From Bacteroidota bacterium (GTDB lineage Bacteria; Bacteroidota; Bacteroidia; Chitinophagales; BACL12), in contig JADJIS010000003.1 of the NCBI GenBank assembly GCA_016706865.1, forward strand, positions 434,001 through 498,000: a stretch of DNA of 64,000 bases. The letters are read 5' to 3'. Numbering within the stretch: position 1 is the first letter of the stretch; every line of letters begins with the position of its first letter. The notes beneath the pieces are model-generated. The model ran no database searches. It worked only from the letters and a program-made list of their open reading frames with translations, and was not told the DNA's origin. Shown here one piece after another: positions 16,513-24,902 of the stretch. Position numbers and translations under genes: made by a program.

Positions 16513-17193
16513 ATGAAAAAAATTACTGTTATGTTATTATTGCTCACTGCAACATTTTATTGCAAAGCACAAAACGAAGGAGAAATTACAGGAAAAGTTT
16601 TAGATGAAGAAACAAACGAAGCTCTTCCGGGTGCACACATGATCTTAAAAAGTGGTGACACAAAGGTGATGGAAGTTGCCACCAATGATAATGGAATTTA
16701 TGTATTCAAACCAGTAAAACCAGGTATTTATGATGTATCAATTATTTTTATCGGATATGATACAACCCGATATCTTGGATTAGAAGTAAATTCCAATGGA
16801 ATAAATTATCAGGATTTTATTATTTACCCGGGAATAAAATTAGATCCATTTACCGTTAGGCCTTCTTTGGTTGATGATCAGGTGCCTGGCGAAGTAAAAG
16901 AGTTTGAAGCGGAAGATATTGGTCATATGACTGTTAGCAGCCCGGTAGAAGTTGCAGTACAGGCTGCAAAAGTTCAGCAAAATGATAGAACCGGTGGACT
17001 TTTTCTTGGAGGATCCCGGGAGGATGCAACCATGTATGTTGTTGATGGAGTTAAAGTAATTGGCAGCTTATATGTTCCAATGAATGCAATTGAAAATATC
17101 TCTGTTTTAACCGGAGGAATACCGGCAAATTACGGCGATTTTACTGGTGGGATTATTGAAATAACAACAAAAAGCTATTCGGGAATATTTTGA
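16513..17193 (+). CDS. Plug-only TonB-receptor-like protein with regulatory domain
   Basis: 226 residues: a signal peptide (MKKITVMLLLLTATFYCKAQ), a carboxypeptidase-regulatory-like domain (GEITGKVLDEETNEALPGAH ... IYDVSIIFIGYDTT, about 23-110) and a TonB-receptor plug-like domain (SRED-ATMYVVDGVKVIGS, VLTGGIPANYGDFTGGIIEI, about 125-222). It stops 5-6 residues after the usual plug end, with no barrel. The next 190 bp hold a heptad array and a terminator and do not continue the frame, and no barrel gene follows. It may be a genuine small periplasmic or outer-membrane accessory protein, or the remnant of a receptor. Having its own promoter and terminator favours a functional gene. Confidence 0.8.
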   Translation: MKKITVMLLLLTATFYCKAQNEGEITGKVLDEETNEALPGAHMILKSGDTKVMEVATNDNGIYVFKPVKPGIYDVSIIFIGYDTTRYLGLEVNSNGINYQDFIIYPGIKLDPFTVRPSLVDDQVPGEVKEFEAEDIGHMTVSSPVEVAVQAAKVQQNDRTGGLFLGGSREDATMYVVDGVKVIGSLYVPMNAIENISVLTGGIPANYGDFTGGIIEITTKSYSGIF

Positions 17194-17215
17194 GCAATCG
17201 TGAAAGGGGAGTTCT

Positions 17216-17256
17216 GCCATTCTCAATTCTCAATTCTCAATTCTCAATTCTCATTT
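17216..17256. repeat. TCTCAAT heptad array
   Basis: About five TCTCAAT units lie 25 bases after the stop of the plug-domain gene. The same unit forms the array at 33779-33812. Confidence 0.9.
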
Positions 17257-17297
17257 CACTTGTCTCTGCGCTTTATAATTAGTTAAAAATTGCAATC

Positions 17298-17333
17298 GAC
17301 CGCTGTCTCCCTCCATGACAGCGGTCTTTTTTT
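17298..17333 (+). terminator. Rho-independent terminator
   Basis: Stem GACCGCTGTC / GACAGCGGTC with a 9-base loop, followed by seven T. It terminates the plug-domain gene upstream and insulates the BNR gene at 17380. Confidence 0.92.
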
Positions 17334-17379
17334 GTAAATTAAGAGAACCGTCGTAAATTTATATTCTCAATCAACCAAA

Positions 17380-19899
17380 ATGAAAAAATATTTACTCCTT
17401 ACTTTAATTGTCATTTCCGGATTTTTATTAATTCAATACAAGTATTTATCTTCCGCGGAAGAAATTTCCAATAAAAATACTAGAGAACAAAGCATCGACG
17501 ATTGGCTTTATCAGCAAAAAGCATTTCCTTATGATAAAACAGATAGAGCTGCACAACGCAAAGCTGTTCAATCTGCTTTAGCGCAAAAAATAAAAAATAA
17601 AAATGCTAAAACAACCGATATTGAGGACTGGAATTTTATTGGTCCTGTTACCATCGGGGGAAGAATTCTGGATATTGATTGTCCTGCAGGAAATGATAAT
17701 ACCATTTATGTGGGAACAGCATCAGGTGGTGTATTAAAATCCTATGATAGAGGTGCAACCTGGGCAAATATTTTTGATGATAATTCAACGCTTTCTATTG
17801 GTGATATTGTTATTGACAAAATAGATACGAATATTATTTATGTAGGTACCGGTGAGCCCGGAAATGGAACCGGATCTGTTACTTATGATGGAAATGGAAT
17901 TTACAAATCTACCAATGGTGGAAACACATGGACAAATATCGGATTAACCGAAGGAGGAAATACCGGAAGAATTATTATACATCCTGATAATAATCAGATT
18001 TTATTTGCTGCAATGTTGGGTGATCTTTTCGAAAATTCATCTGAACGCGGAATTTACCGATCAGAAAATGGAGGCACAAGCTGGGAAAAAGTTTTATATA
18101 TAAATGATTCCACCGGAGGAATTGATGTCTGCATAAATCCTGATGATCCGAATATTGTTTATGCATCAACATGGGAACGAGTACGCAGATATAACCGAAA
18201 AGATTATTCAGGAAATGGCAGCAGAATTTACAGAAGTGAAGATGGTGGAGATACCTGGAATATGTTAACCAATGGATTGCCATTAGAACCTCTTGCAAAA
18301 ATTACATTAACTATAGCACCATCAAATCCTGATGTATTATATGCATCTATTGTTGATCCTGCAGAAACATTAAAAGATATTTATAAAACTGTGGATGGAG
18401 GTGATACCTGGATAGCACTTGATTGTGCCGATGAAGTTGCAACCTCCGCACAGGATACCTGGTTCGGCGGAATGCGCATTAGTCCGAGTGATGCAAACAA
18501 AGTTTATTGGATCGGATTTACCTGCGCGCGTTCCAATAACGGTGGAAATACATGGAGCGGAATGGCAACTTCCGCGCATGTGGATTGCCATGCATTATAT
18601 ATTTCTCCCACTAACGAAAATTTTAAAATAATGGGAAGCGATGGCGGATTATTTTTTACGGAAAATGATTTTGCAACATTTACTACGGCTCAGAATATTC
18701 CCGTTACACAATTATATACTTTGGATGTTTTTCCAGGTGATACCAGTTTATTAATTGGTGGTGCACAAGATAATGGTAGTTTTATAAAAAATACTTTCGG
18801 CGATTGGTATTTTGTAAATGGTGGCGACGGAGTTAGCGCAAAATGGTTACCGGTAAATGAAAATTCTTACTACGCAAATATCCAATATGGCAATTATTAT
18901 GGCGTTGTGGATGGAGTTGAAAAAGCATTTTTCGGTTACGATTGGGGCGACAGGCATAATTGGAGAAGTCCTTTGGAATTAAATCCTTTAAATGGATCAA
19001 CAATTTATATAGGTGGAAGTAAAATTCAGCGCACCACCAATTACGGAGATAATTTTGAAACGATCAGTGATGATCTTTCCAATGGGAGTTCCGGCACGGG
19101 ATTAACATTTGGAAGTATTTTCACCATTCACAATGCAGCAGCCGATACAAATTATATATATGTTGGAACTGATGATGCAAATGTTTGGAGAAGTAAAGAT
19201 TACGGAGATAATTGGGAATTAATTACCGAGGGTTTACCATATCGTTATTGTATGAGTATAGAAACGGATCCTGAGGATGCAGAAATTGTGTATGTAACTT
19301 TCAGTGGATTCCGTTGGGCAGATAATGCTGCACACGTATATAAATCGACAAATGCCGGCGACAGCTGGACCGATATATCCGGCGACCTTCCCGATATTCC
19401 GGTTAATGATATTGTGATAGGACAATTAAATGAGGACTCCACTTCTTTAATGATAGCAACTGATGTTGGATGTTATTATTCTTACAATGATGGAATTAAT
19501 TGGAATTTTTTGGGTTCAGAAATGCCTGTGGTTTCCATTTATGAAATTTATTACGATCAGGAATCCAATACTTTATTTGCCGGAACCTATGGTCGTGGTG
19601 CATGGAAAATTCAAATGCCAAGGGCAGAGCCACCAAATATTTCTATTGAGGAAACACTTGAATTAAATATCACCATATCACCCAATCCAATTTCGGATAT
19701 AATAAATATTTCCACCAACCAAAATGTTAATGGTGCAAGTTTAAATGTTTATAATATTTCAGGAGAAAAGGTATTTATATCCCAAAATAATTCCGGCAAC
19801 TATTTCTTCATCCCTGCCAATAATTTAGCTGCAGGAAATTATTTTGTAGAATTAAAAATAGGAGAGAAGCGCCTTGTTAAAAAATTGGTGAAGGCCTGA
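17380..19899 (+). CDS. Secreted BNR/Asp-box beta-propeller protein with T9SS sorting domain
   Basis: An 839-residue exported protein of the sortilin/VPS10 or glycosyl-hydrolase-like BNR class. Asp-box repeats are numerous: SYDRGATWANI, STNGGNTWTNI, SENGGTSWEKV, SEDGGDTWNML, TVDGGDTWIAL, SNNGGNTWSGM, SKDYGDNWELI and STNAGDSWTDI, which indicate one ten-bladed or two smaller propellers between about residues 85 and 745. The C-terminal T9SS domain (ITISPNPISDIINIS ... AAGNYFVELKIGEKRLVKKL) follows. The N-terminal signal sequence is hydrophobic (YLLLTLIVISGFLLIQY). I see no sialidase FRIP motif, so a binding rather than a glycosidase role is likelier. Promoter region is the 46 bases after the terminator. 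Confidence 0.9.
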   Translation: MKKYLLLTLIVISGFLLIQYKYLSSAEEISNKNTREQSIDDWLYQQKAFPYDKTDRAAQRKAVQSALAQKIKNKNAKTTDIEDWNFIGPVTIGGRILDIDCPAGNDNTIYVGTASGGVLKSYDRGATWANIFDDNSTLSIGDIVIDKIDTNIIYVGTGEPGNGTGSVTYDGNGIYKSTNGGNTWTNIGLTEGGNTGRIIIHPDNNQILFAAMLGDLFENSSERGIYRSENGGTSWEKVLYINDSTGGIDVCINPDDPNIVYASTWERVRRYNRKDYSGNGSRIYRSEDGGDTWNMLTNGLPLEPLAKITLTIAPSNPDVLYASIVDPAETLKDIYKTVDGGDTWIALDCADEVATSAQDTWFGGMRISPSDANKVYWIGFTCARSNNGGNTWSGMATSAHVDCHALYISPTNENFKIMGSDGGLFFTENDFATFTTAQNIPVTQLYTLDVFPGDTSLLIGGAQDNGSFIKNTFGDWYFVNGGDGVSAKWLPVNENSYYANIQYGNYYGVVDGVEKAFFGYDWGDRHNWRSPLELNPLNGSTIYIGGSKIQRTTNYGDNFETISDDLSNGSSGTGLTFGSIFTIHNAAADTNYIYVGTDDANVWRSKDYGDNWELITEGLPYRYCMSIETDPEDAEIVYVTFSGFRWADNAAHVYKSTNAGDSWTDISGDLPDIPVNDIVIGQLNEDSTSLMIATDVGCYYSYNDGINWNFLGSEMPVVSIYEIYYDQESNTLFAGTYGRGAWKIQMPRAEPPNISIEETLELNITISPNPISDIINISTNQNVNGASLNVYNISGEKVFISQNNSGNYFFIPANNLAAGNYFVELKIGEKRLVKKLVKA

Positions 19900-19917
19900 A
19901 TTTTTTCCTATACCCAT

Positions 19918-19947
19918 CCGCAGAGTTCGCTGCGCGTAACTCTGCGG
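19918..19947. repeat. Hairpin repeat CCGCAGAGTT...AACTCTGCGG, family member 1
   Basis: Ten-base perfect arms (CCGCAGAGTT and AACTCTGCGG) around CGCTGCGCGT, followed by GGGACA. Related hairpins are at 20279, 23056 and 51570, so it is a dispersed element and not simply a terminator. Confidence 0.85.
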
Positions 19948-19963
19948 GGACACATTGTACGCC

Positions 19964-19988
19964 GTGGTCGGTGTTTTTCACCGACCAC
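19964..19988 (+). terminator. Perfect hairpin GTGGTCGGTG-TTTTT-CACCGACCAC
   Basis: A 10-bp perfect stem with a five-T loop, 65 bases downstream of the BNR gene. No T-run follows, so termination is possible but not certain; it could be part of the adjacent repeat module. Confidence 0.5.
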
Positions 19989-20019
19989 CCTCGGAGGATA
20001 AATCATCAAAATTAAATTC

Positions 20020-20193
20020 ATGCAAACACCATATGATAAATATAAAAAATTAGAAGTCTGGAAGGTATTGAAACGAACAATACGAGGGCAGGTAAAAAAT
20101 AGTGATATACTGCTCACAACGCATGAGGATTATGTAATTGGATTTATCATTGAAAAATTGGATAAAAAACAATTATTGAAAACTAAAAAATAG
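20020..20193 (+). CDS. Small hypothetical protein, 57 residues
   Basis: An ATG-to-TAG frame encoding MQTPYDKYKKLEVWKVLKRT and ending KLDKKQLLKTKK. The composition (charged, lysine-rich, with the pattern VWKVL ... DILLTTHEDYVIGFIIEKL) looks like a true small soluble protein and not repeat-derived sequence; I recall similar short Bacteroidota hypothetical proteins. A GGAGG-like stretch (TCGGAGGATAAAT) lies 20 bases upstream. No function can be assigned. Confidence 0.6.
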   Translation: MQTPYDKYKKLEVWKVLKRTIRGQVKNSDILLTTHEDYVIGFIIEKLDKKQLLKTKK

Positions 20194-20278
20194 TCATTAA
20201 TTATTAATGATTAAATTAAATTAATCTTATACTCAAGCTTAGAATATATCGTGGATAATTTAAAAAAAAAGAGTGCCC

Positions 20279-20308
20279 CCACAGTGTTACCCGAAGGGAA
20301 CTCTGTGG
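20279..20308. repeat. Hairpin repeat CCACAGTGTTACCC...GGGAACTCTGTGG, family member 2
   Basis: Imperfect 13-base arms around GAA, with the same CCACAG / CTGTGG core as the other members. The flanking 150 bp (20194-20347) contain nothing else I recognise. Confidence 0.75.
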
Positions 20309-20347
20309 ATTGGGAGGCTAAATTTTCAATCAATAATTGATATTTCT

Positions 20348-21631
20348 TCATTCCTTAAGCATAATATAAACAGGTGGCAATGTTATAATATTATATTTAT
20401 TCTTAACTCGAATATCATGAAGAATAATGATATCACCAATTTCACATTTTTTCAAACATTGCTGCATAGTCATGGTAAATTTTCCACTATTTGACTCATC
20501 TGTGATAATATTTTTACTTTTTGATGCCGGATAGAATATTGTTCCAAAAGATATAATATTTTCCGAAGAATCGAGTAAAATGATTTCCCTTACATCTTTG
20601 TAAAATATAAATGGATCTGAATTTACACCAAAATAATTTTCAGCAGGTTTAATTTTAAATTTACCATATTTCAATGAATACAGACTATCATTTAAAATAG
20701 AGTTAAGGCCAGAATTGTATTTTTCTGGCGAATAATCAAACTCCAATAATTCATTTGCCTCTATCAAATTATTTTCAACTTCTTCACTTACACATCTAAA
20801 CCCTAACCAAGCCTCTGGCTCGTTATATGGTATATCAATATTTATCTTGCAACTATCCGGATAGTGCCTGTAGCTTCCACCTTTTGCTATTCTATCTTCC
20901 GCAACCAATTCTGCAACATTTCCGGGCATATTGTAAAATCCGAATTTGTTAGAATCCCCATAATAATTTTCTTGCGTCAGAAAGCCATTGTATAACCAAA
21001 GTTTAGGGGTTATAAATTTATTATGAGTAGTATCATTGTAATTAATTTTATTAAGTTGATATTTTTTGTATTTAAATTTCAGGTCCTCAAATCCATAAGG
21101 ATAATTTTCTTTATCCAGTCCTCCACTCGCTGCATATTCCCACTCTGCTTTCGTCGGTAAACGATAAATATATTTTATCGGGAAATTCACCAGAGTATCA
21201 ATATCATAATCCTTCAATTTATTTTCGTCTATAAATATTTTTTGATTTACAACGAAGGTTCGCCATTTGCAATAAGATTCCGCTTGTTGTTTTGTGATAC
21301 CTACCATAGGGTAATAGTAATAAGCGGGATGCTTGTGATAATATGCTACATAGGGTTCAGAAAAGGTAAGTAATTTACTCCAGACCAAAGTGTCTGATTT
21401 CGATAAAGTAAATGCCAAAGAATTGATACCACACATTTTTTTATTCCAAGCCACAAACTCTCTCCATGCAATATTTGTAATTTCTGTTTCATCCATGAAA
21501 ATATTATCGTTTAACCAGATTGTTCCGGGTGGAGAAGGTGTTTTATTTGCTTCCCGGCGAACTACATCATATTTTGGTGAGCAGGAAAATAGAGTAATAA
21601 TAAAACTTAATGCCCAAAATAATTTATTCAT
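20348..21631 (-). CDS. Formylglycine-generating-enzyme-like (SUMF1) lipoprotein, copy 1
   Basis: A 427-residue lipoprotein (signal MNKLFWALSFIITLFSC, lipid Cys at 17) with an FGE-sulfatase/SUMF1 domain. Family landmarks are MDETEITNIAWREFVAWN, YRLPTKAEWEYAASGG, FGFYNMPGNVAELVAED and AKGGSYRHYPDS, ending EAWLGFRCVSEE. Such domains occur in gliding lipoproteins GldK/GldJ and in other Bacteroidota surface lipoproteins, where no formylglycine activity is shown; the two catalytic cysteines of true FGE are not evident. A C-terminal extension of about 140 residues (after GFRCV) has no recognisable domain. The neighbour at 21671 is a paralogue, so this is a tandem duplication. Confidence 0.85.
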   Translation of the reverse strand: MNKLFWALSFIITLFSCSPKYDVVRREANKTPSPPGTIWLNDNIFMDETEITNIAWREFVAWNKKMCGINSLAFTLSKSDTLVWSKLLTFSEPYVAYYHKHPAYYYYPMVGITKQQAESYCKWRTFVVNQKIFIDENKLKDYDIDTLVNFPIKYIYRLPTKAEWEYAASGGLDKENYPYGFEDLKFKYKKYQLNKINYNDTTHNKFITPKLWLYNGFLTQENYYGDSNKFGFYNMPGNVAELVAEDRIAKGGSYRHYPDSCKINIDIPYNEPEAWLGFRCVSEEVENNLIEANELLEFDYSPEKYNSGLNSILNDSLYSLKYGKFKIKPAENYFGVNSDPFIFYKDVREIILLDSSENIISFGTIFYPASKSKNIITDESNSGKFTMTMQQCLKKCEIGDIIILHDIRVKNKYNIITLPPVYIMLKE

Positions 21632-21670
21632 AGTGTGGTCTATTGAAGTAAATTGGATATAGTTTAGGAA

Positions 21671-22936
21671 TCAATTTACAAAGATAAATTTAATCGTGTG
21701 ATAAACGTTTCGTTCTTCTTCTTTCTTATATAACACAAAACTAAATAATGCAACATTTCCTTGTTTTACCAAAGGTAAATTCGCTAAGAACATTACAGGC
21801 AAATCATCTGTATCTGCTGCTTCTGAAATAACATGTCCATTAGCAGCTCCGAAAACAACTTCATAGGAAAGAACAGTATCAGGTTTAATATCAAAAATAT
21901 CTGATAAATACTTTACTTTTTTAATTTCATCAATGGAAATGTAAAAAAGTTTTTGCATCGTATCTGCAAATATAGAATCGATATTAATTTTAAGTGATTG
22001 CGGTTCAGGATAAACCGTTTTATCGATGGAGGCAGTTGGAATATATTTTTGAGCATCCAATAATTCCTTGGGTTTTATTAAAGTGTCGTTTTCCATTACC
22101 TCACAAACACATCTGAACCCAAGCCAGGCTTTGGGAGTAGAATAGGGAATATCAATAATAATTCTACTGCTATCCAGATTATGATAAAAACTTCCGCCTT
22201 TGGCAATACCTTCTTCCTGCACAAGTTCCGCAACATTACCTATCATATTATAAAGGCCATAACGATTCTTTTTACCTTCAAATACTTGTATTGGAATTAT
22301 ATTATTGAATACTCTATTTACAGCATCATATGATTTAATTGTTGCATTTTCTTTGCTAAAAATAAATGATTCTTCTCCATCCAATATACTCTCAAAACCA
22401 AAAGTTTGCTCGGTTAATGAATCACCCGCAAGTGCTGCATATTCCCATTCTTCCTTTGTCGGAAGTCTGTATAAATACTTTACTGGAAAATGATATAAAG
22501 TATCCTGGTTTTCTATTTTTAATTTCTCCTTATTTCGATAAATCATCTGATTTACAACAAAACTCCGCCATTTACAATATGCTTCTGCTTGTTGATTGGT
22601 AACACCAACAACTGGCATGTGAGCATATGTTGGATGACTTAAATAATAATTTACAAAAGGCTGATAGTTAAAATACATTTCACGCCAAACCAAAGTATTT
22701 GGAAAAGCATTCAAATAAATACTTGAATCCATTGGAGATTCTTTTGATAACCAATATAAATACTCCCGATAATGCACATTTGAAATTTCTGTAACATCAA
22801 TTTGTAAATTATCACGTAACCAATAACAATTGGGAGCATATAAAAAATCCTTGGGCTGATCTCGCACAACATCTAACTTTCGTGAACAGGAAATTATAGT
22901 AATAATAAAACAGAATACCAGGATAAGTTTATTCAT
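21671..22936 (-). CDS. Formylglycine-generating-enzyme-like (SUMF1) lipoprotein, copy 2
   Basis: A 421-residue paralogue of the downstream gene, 39 bases away on the same strand. It has a lipobox (LVFCFIITIISCSRK), the same landmarks (IDVTEISNVHYREYLYWLSK, YRLPTKEEWEYAALAGD, YGLYNMIGNVAELVQEEGI, KGGSFYHNLDSS, AWLGFRCVCE) and a C-terminal extension of about 145 residues. Long stretches align residue for residue (PVVGVTNQQAEAYCKWRSFV with PMVGITKQQAESYCKWRTFV). The two lipoproteins probably act together at the outer membrane; by analogy with GldJ/GldK a structural or assembly role is possible, but no gldLMN genes lie nearby. Confidence 0.85.
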   Translation of the reverse strand: MNKLILVFCFIITIISCSRKLDVVRDQPKDFLYAPNCYWLRDNLQIDVTEISNVHYREYLYWLSKESPMDSSIYLNAFPNTLVWREMYFNYQPFVNYYLSHPTYAHMPVVGVTNQQAEAYCKWRSFVVNQMIYRNKEKLKIENQDTLYHFPVKYLYRLPTKEEWEYAALAGDSLTEQTFGFESILDGEESFIFSKENATIKSYDAVNRVFNNIIPIQVFEGKKNRYGLYNMIGNVAELVQEEGIAKGGSFYHNLDSSRIIIDIPYSTPKAWLGFRCVCEVMENDTLIKPKELLDAQKYIPTASIDKTVYPEPQSLKINIDSIFADTMQKLFYISIDEIKKVKYLSDIFDIKPDTVLSYEVVFGAANGHVISEAADTDDLPVMFLANLPLVKQGNVALFSFVLYKKEEERNVYHTIKFIFVN

Positions 22937-23055
22937 AGTGCAGTGAATCAGTGTGTTATTTCATTTGTCTAAATCCTTAATAATATTACATATTAAAATT
23001 ATAAACGTTAAATGCATTTGGTTTCATGTCCAAATTGAAACTTTATCTCCGCCCT

Positions 23056-23084
23056 CCCACAGCGTTCCTTCGGTACACTGTGGG
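23056..23084. repeat. Hairpin repeat CCCACAG...CTGTGGG, family member 3
   Basis: Arms CCCACAGCGT and ACACTGTGGG around TCCTTCGGT, then GGAAAA. Same family as 19918, 20279 and 51570. Confidence 0.8.
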
Positions 23085-23109
23085 GAAAATCTAAAGCCCA
23101 ATACAATAC

Positions 23110-23320
23110 CCTAGCTTTCATTGTACCTCAGTATCCTGCGAACCCTTCATACTAAACCTCCAAACCACATCTCTGCACCTTTGCATCCTCTGCGTGAAAC
23201 CTTCCCAAAATAAAATACAAACCACCCTCTGTGCTCTCTGCACCTCTGCGCCCTCTGCGTGAAACTCCTCCACACCATAAAACACATCCTCTGCATGAAA
23301 TCCTCCACTTTGCCGTTTCC
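23110..23320. repeat. CTCTGCG-type low-complexity repeat region
   Basis: The 410-bp gap before pyrR is filled by imperfect repeats of CTCTGCACC, CCTCTGCGTGAAA and CACCTCTGCGCC. The phrase CCTCTGC(G/A)TGAAA occurs four times (near 23190, 23260 and 23290 and as the weaker CTCTGCACCTTTGCAT). The reverse-strand open frame across it (23118-23330) is repeat-derived. Confidence 0.8.
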
Positions 23321-23346
23321 CTTTTTTCATCTACCTTTACATTTTA

Positions 23347-23892
23347 GTGCAAAGCCGCATTATACTCGACAATCAAAAGTTCCAGCTCACCATTGAGCGG
23401 CTCTGTCATCAGTTGATTGAAAACCACAGCGATTTTTCCAATACATGTATAATAGGAGTGCAACCACGTGGCGTATTTTTGGCTAAACGAATTCGCAAAA
23501 CACTCGAAGAACTGCTTCCGGGAGTAACTATAAGTTTCGGATTATTGGATGCCACCTTCTATCGCGACGATTTTCGTCATCGCGAAAAACCTCTTTTAGC
23601 AGAAGAAACAGATATTGAATTTGTGGTGGATGGTAAGGAGGTTGTTTTGGTGGATGATGTTTTTTATACAGGAAGAACGATCCGTTCTGCACTCGATGCC
23701 CTGCTCGATTTCGGGCGACCCGCAAAAATTGAATTATTGGTTTTAATAGATAGAAGATTGAGCAGACATGTGCCTATCACTCCCGATTATGTCGGCAAAA
23801 CGATTGATGCCGTTACAAGTGAAAAAGTGAGAGTGGATTGGGGCGAAAATGGAAGTGGCGATGCCGTGTGGATAGTACCATCTAAAGAATAA
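23347..23892 (+). CDS. pyrR: PyrR: pyr operon regulator / uracil phosphoribosyltransferase
   Basis: A 181-residue type I phosphoribosyltransferase of the PyrR family, which converts uracil and PRPP to UMP and, in Gram-positives, binds pyr mRNA to attenuate transcription. Landmarks are CIIGVQPRGVFLAKRIRKTL, FGLLDATFYRDDFRHRE and the PRPP loop VVLVDDVFYTGRTIRSALD (about 98-116), then LIDRRLSRHVPITPDYVGK. The start is GTG at 23347, directly after a TACCTTTAC (-7-like) stretch, so the leader must be extremely short. It precedes pyrB by one base, the classic pyrR-pyrB operon. Whether it regulates RNA in this phylum is not shown here. Confidence 0.95.
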   Translation: MQSRIILDNQKFQLTIERLCHQLIENHSDFSNTCIIGVQPRGVFLAKRIRKTLEELLPGVTISFGLLDATFYRDDFRHREKPLLAEETDIEFVVDGKEVVLVDDVFYTGRTIRSALDALLDFGRPAKIELLVLIDRRLSRHVPITPDYVGKTIDAVTSEKVRVDWGENGSGDAVWIVPSKE

Positions 23893-23893
23893 T

Positions 23894-24844
23894 ATGAGCA
23901 ACCTGAGTGTAAAACATCTTATCGCAATAAAAGATCTTCAACCGGAAGATGTGCAACTCATATTAAATACCGCTGATAATTTTAAAGAAGTATTAAATCG
24001 CCCGATAAAACGTGTTCCGACATTGCGCGATATTACCATTGCAAATATATTTTTCGAAAATAGCACGCGCACCAGAATTTCCTTCGAACTCGCAGAAAAA
24101 AGATTGAGCGCAGATATTATTAATTTTTCCTCCTCAAGCTCTTCTGTAAAAAAAGGGGAAACATTAATTGATACTGTAAATAATATCCTCGCCATGAAAG
24201 TGGATATGGTGGTAATGCGGCACCAAAGTCCGGGTGCCCCGGTTTTATTAAGCAAACATATCGACGCAACCATTATAAATGCCGGCGACGGAACCCATGA
24301 ACATCCTACACAAGCCCTTTTGGATGCATATAGTATGATGGAAAAACTGGGTGAAAAAACTGGAAAACGTTTAAACGATCTAAAGGGGGTAAAGGTTGCA
24401 ATTATTGGAGATATTTTGCACAGTCGGGTGGCAGGAAGCAATATTCACTGCCTTAAAATGTTGGGTGCAGAAGTTACTCTTTGCGGTCCCCCAACTTTAA
24501 TGCCCAAACATATTGCAAGTATGGGTGTAAATGTTTCTTACAACCTCAAAGAAACTTTGGAATGGTGTGATGTTGCAAATATTTTGCGTATACAATTAGA
24601 ACGTCAGGATATTAAATTTTTCCCAAGTCTGAGAGAATACAGTTTATATTATGGAATTAATAAAGAATTACTGAACTCTCTTAAAAAAGAGATCGTAATT
24701 ATGCATCCCGGACCAATCAATCGCGGAGTGGAAATAACCAGCGATGTTGCCGATAGCAAACAGAGTATTATTTTACAACAAGTGGAAAATGGTGTTGCAA
24801 TAAGAATGGCGGTGTTGTATTTGTTGGCGGGAAGACTCGACTGA
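23894..24844 (+). CDS. pyrB: Aspartate carbamoyltransferase catalytic subunit
   Basis: Transfers the carbamoyl group of carbamoyl phosphate to aspartate, the committed step of pyrimidine synthesis. The 316-residue protein contains the carbamoyl-phosphate loop FFENSTRTRISFELA (about 53-67), the HQSPGAPVLL segment, GDGTHEHPTQALLDAY and the aspartate-site HPGPINRGVEI near the C-terminus. All are intact, and the length is normal. It overlaps nothing and follows pyrR by one base. There is no pyrI regulatory subunit adjacent, so it is probably a class C (PyrB-only trimer) enzyme. Confidence 0.97.
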   Translation: MSNLSVKHLIAIKDLQPEDVQLILNTADNFKEVLNRPIKRVPTLRDITIANIFFENSTRTRISFELAEKRLSADIINFSSSSSSVKKGETLIDTVNNILAMKVDMVVMRHQSPGAPVLLSKHIDATIINAGDGTHEHPTQALLDAYSMMEKLGEKTGKRLNDLKGVKVAIIGDILHSRVAGSNIHCLKMLGAEVTLCGPPTLMPKHIASMGVNVSYNLKETLEWCDVANILRIQLERQDIKFFPSLREYSLYYGINKELLNSLKKEIVIMHPGPINRGVEITSDVADSKQSIILQQVENGVAIRMAVLYLLAGRLD

Positions 24845-24902
24845 ATTCAAATTAATTTTTATCGTGTAGATTATATTCGTAATATTGGCAGCTTATATAT
24901 CC

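Noticed and set aside
23118..23330. 70-residue reverse-strand frame before pyrR
   Set aside because: It is made of CTCTGCG-type repeats (FHAEGAEVQRAQR) without initiation signals.
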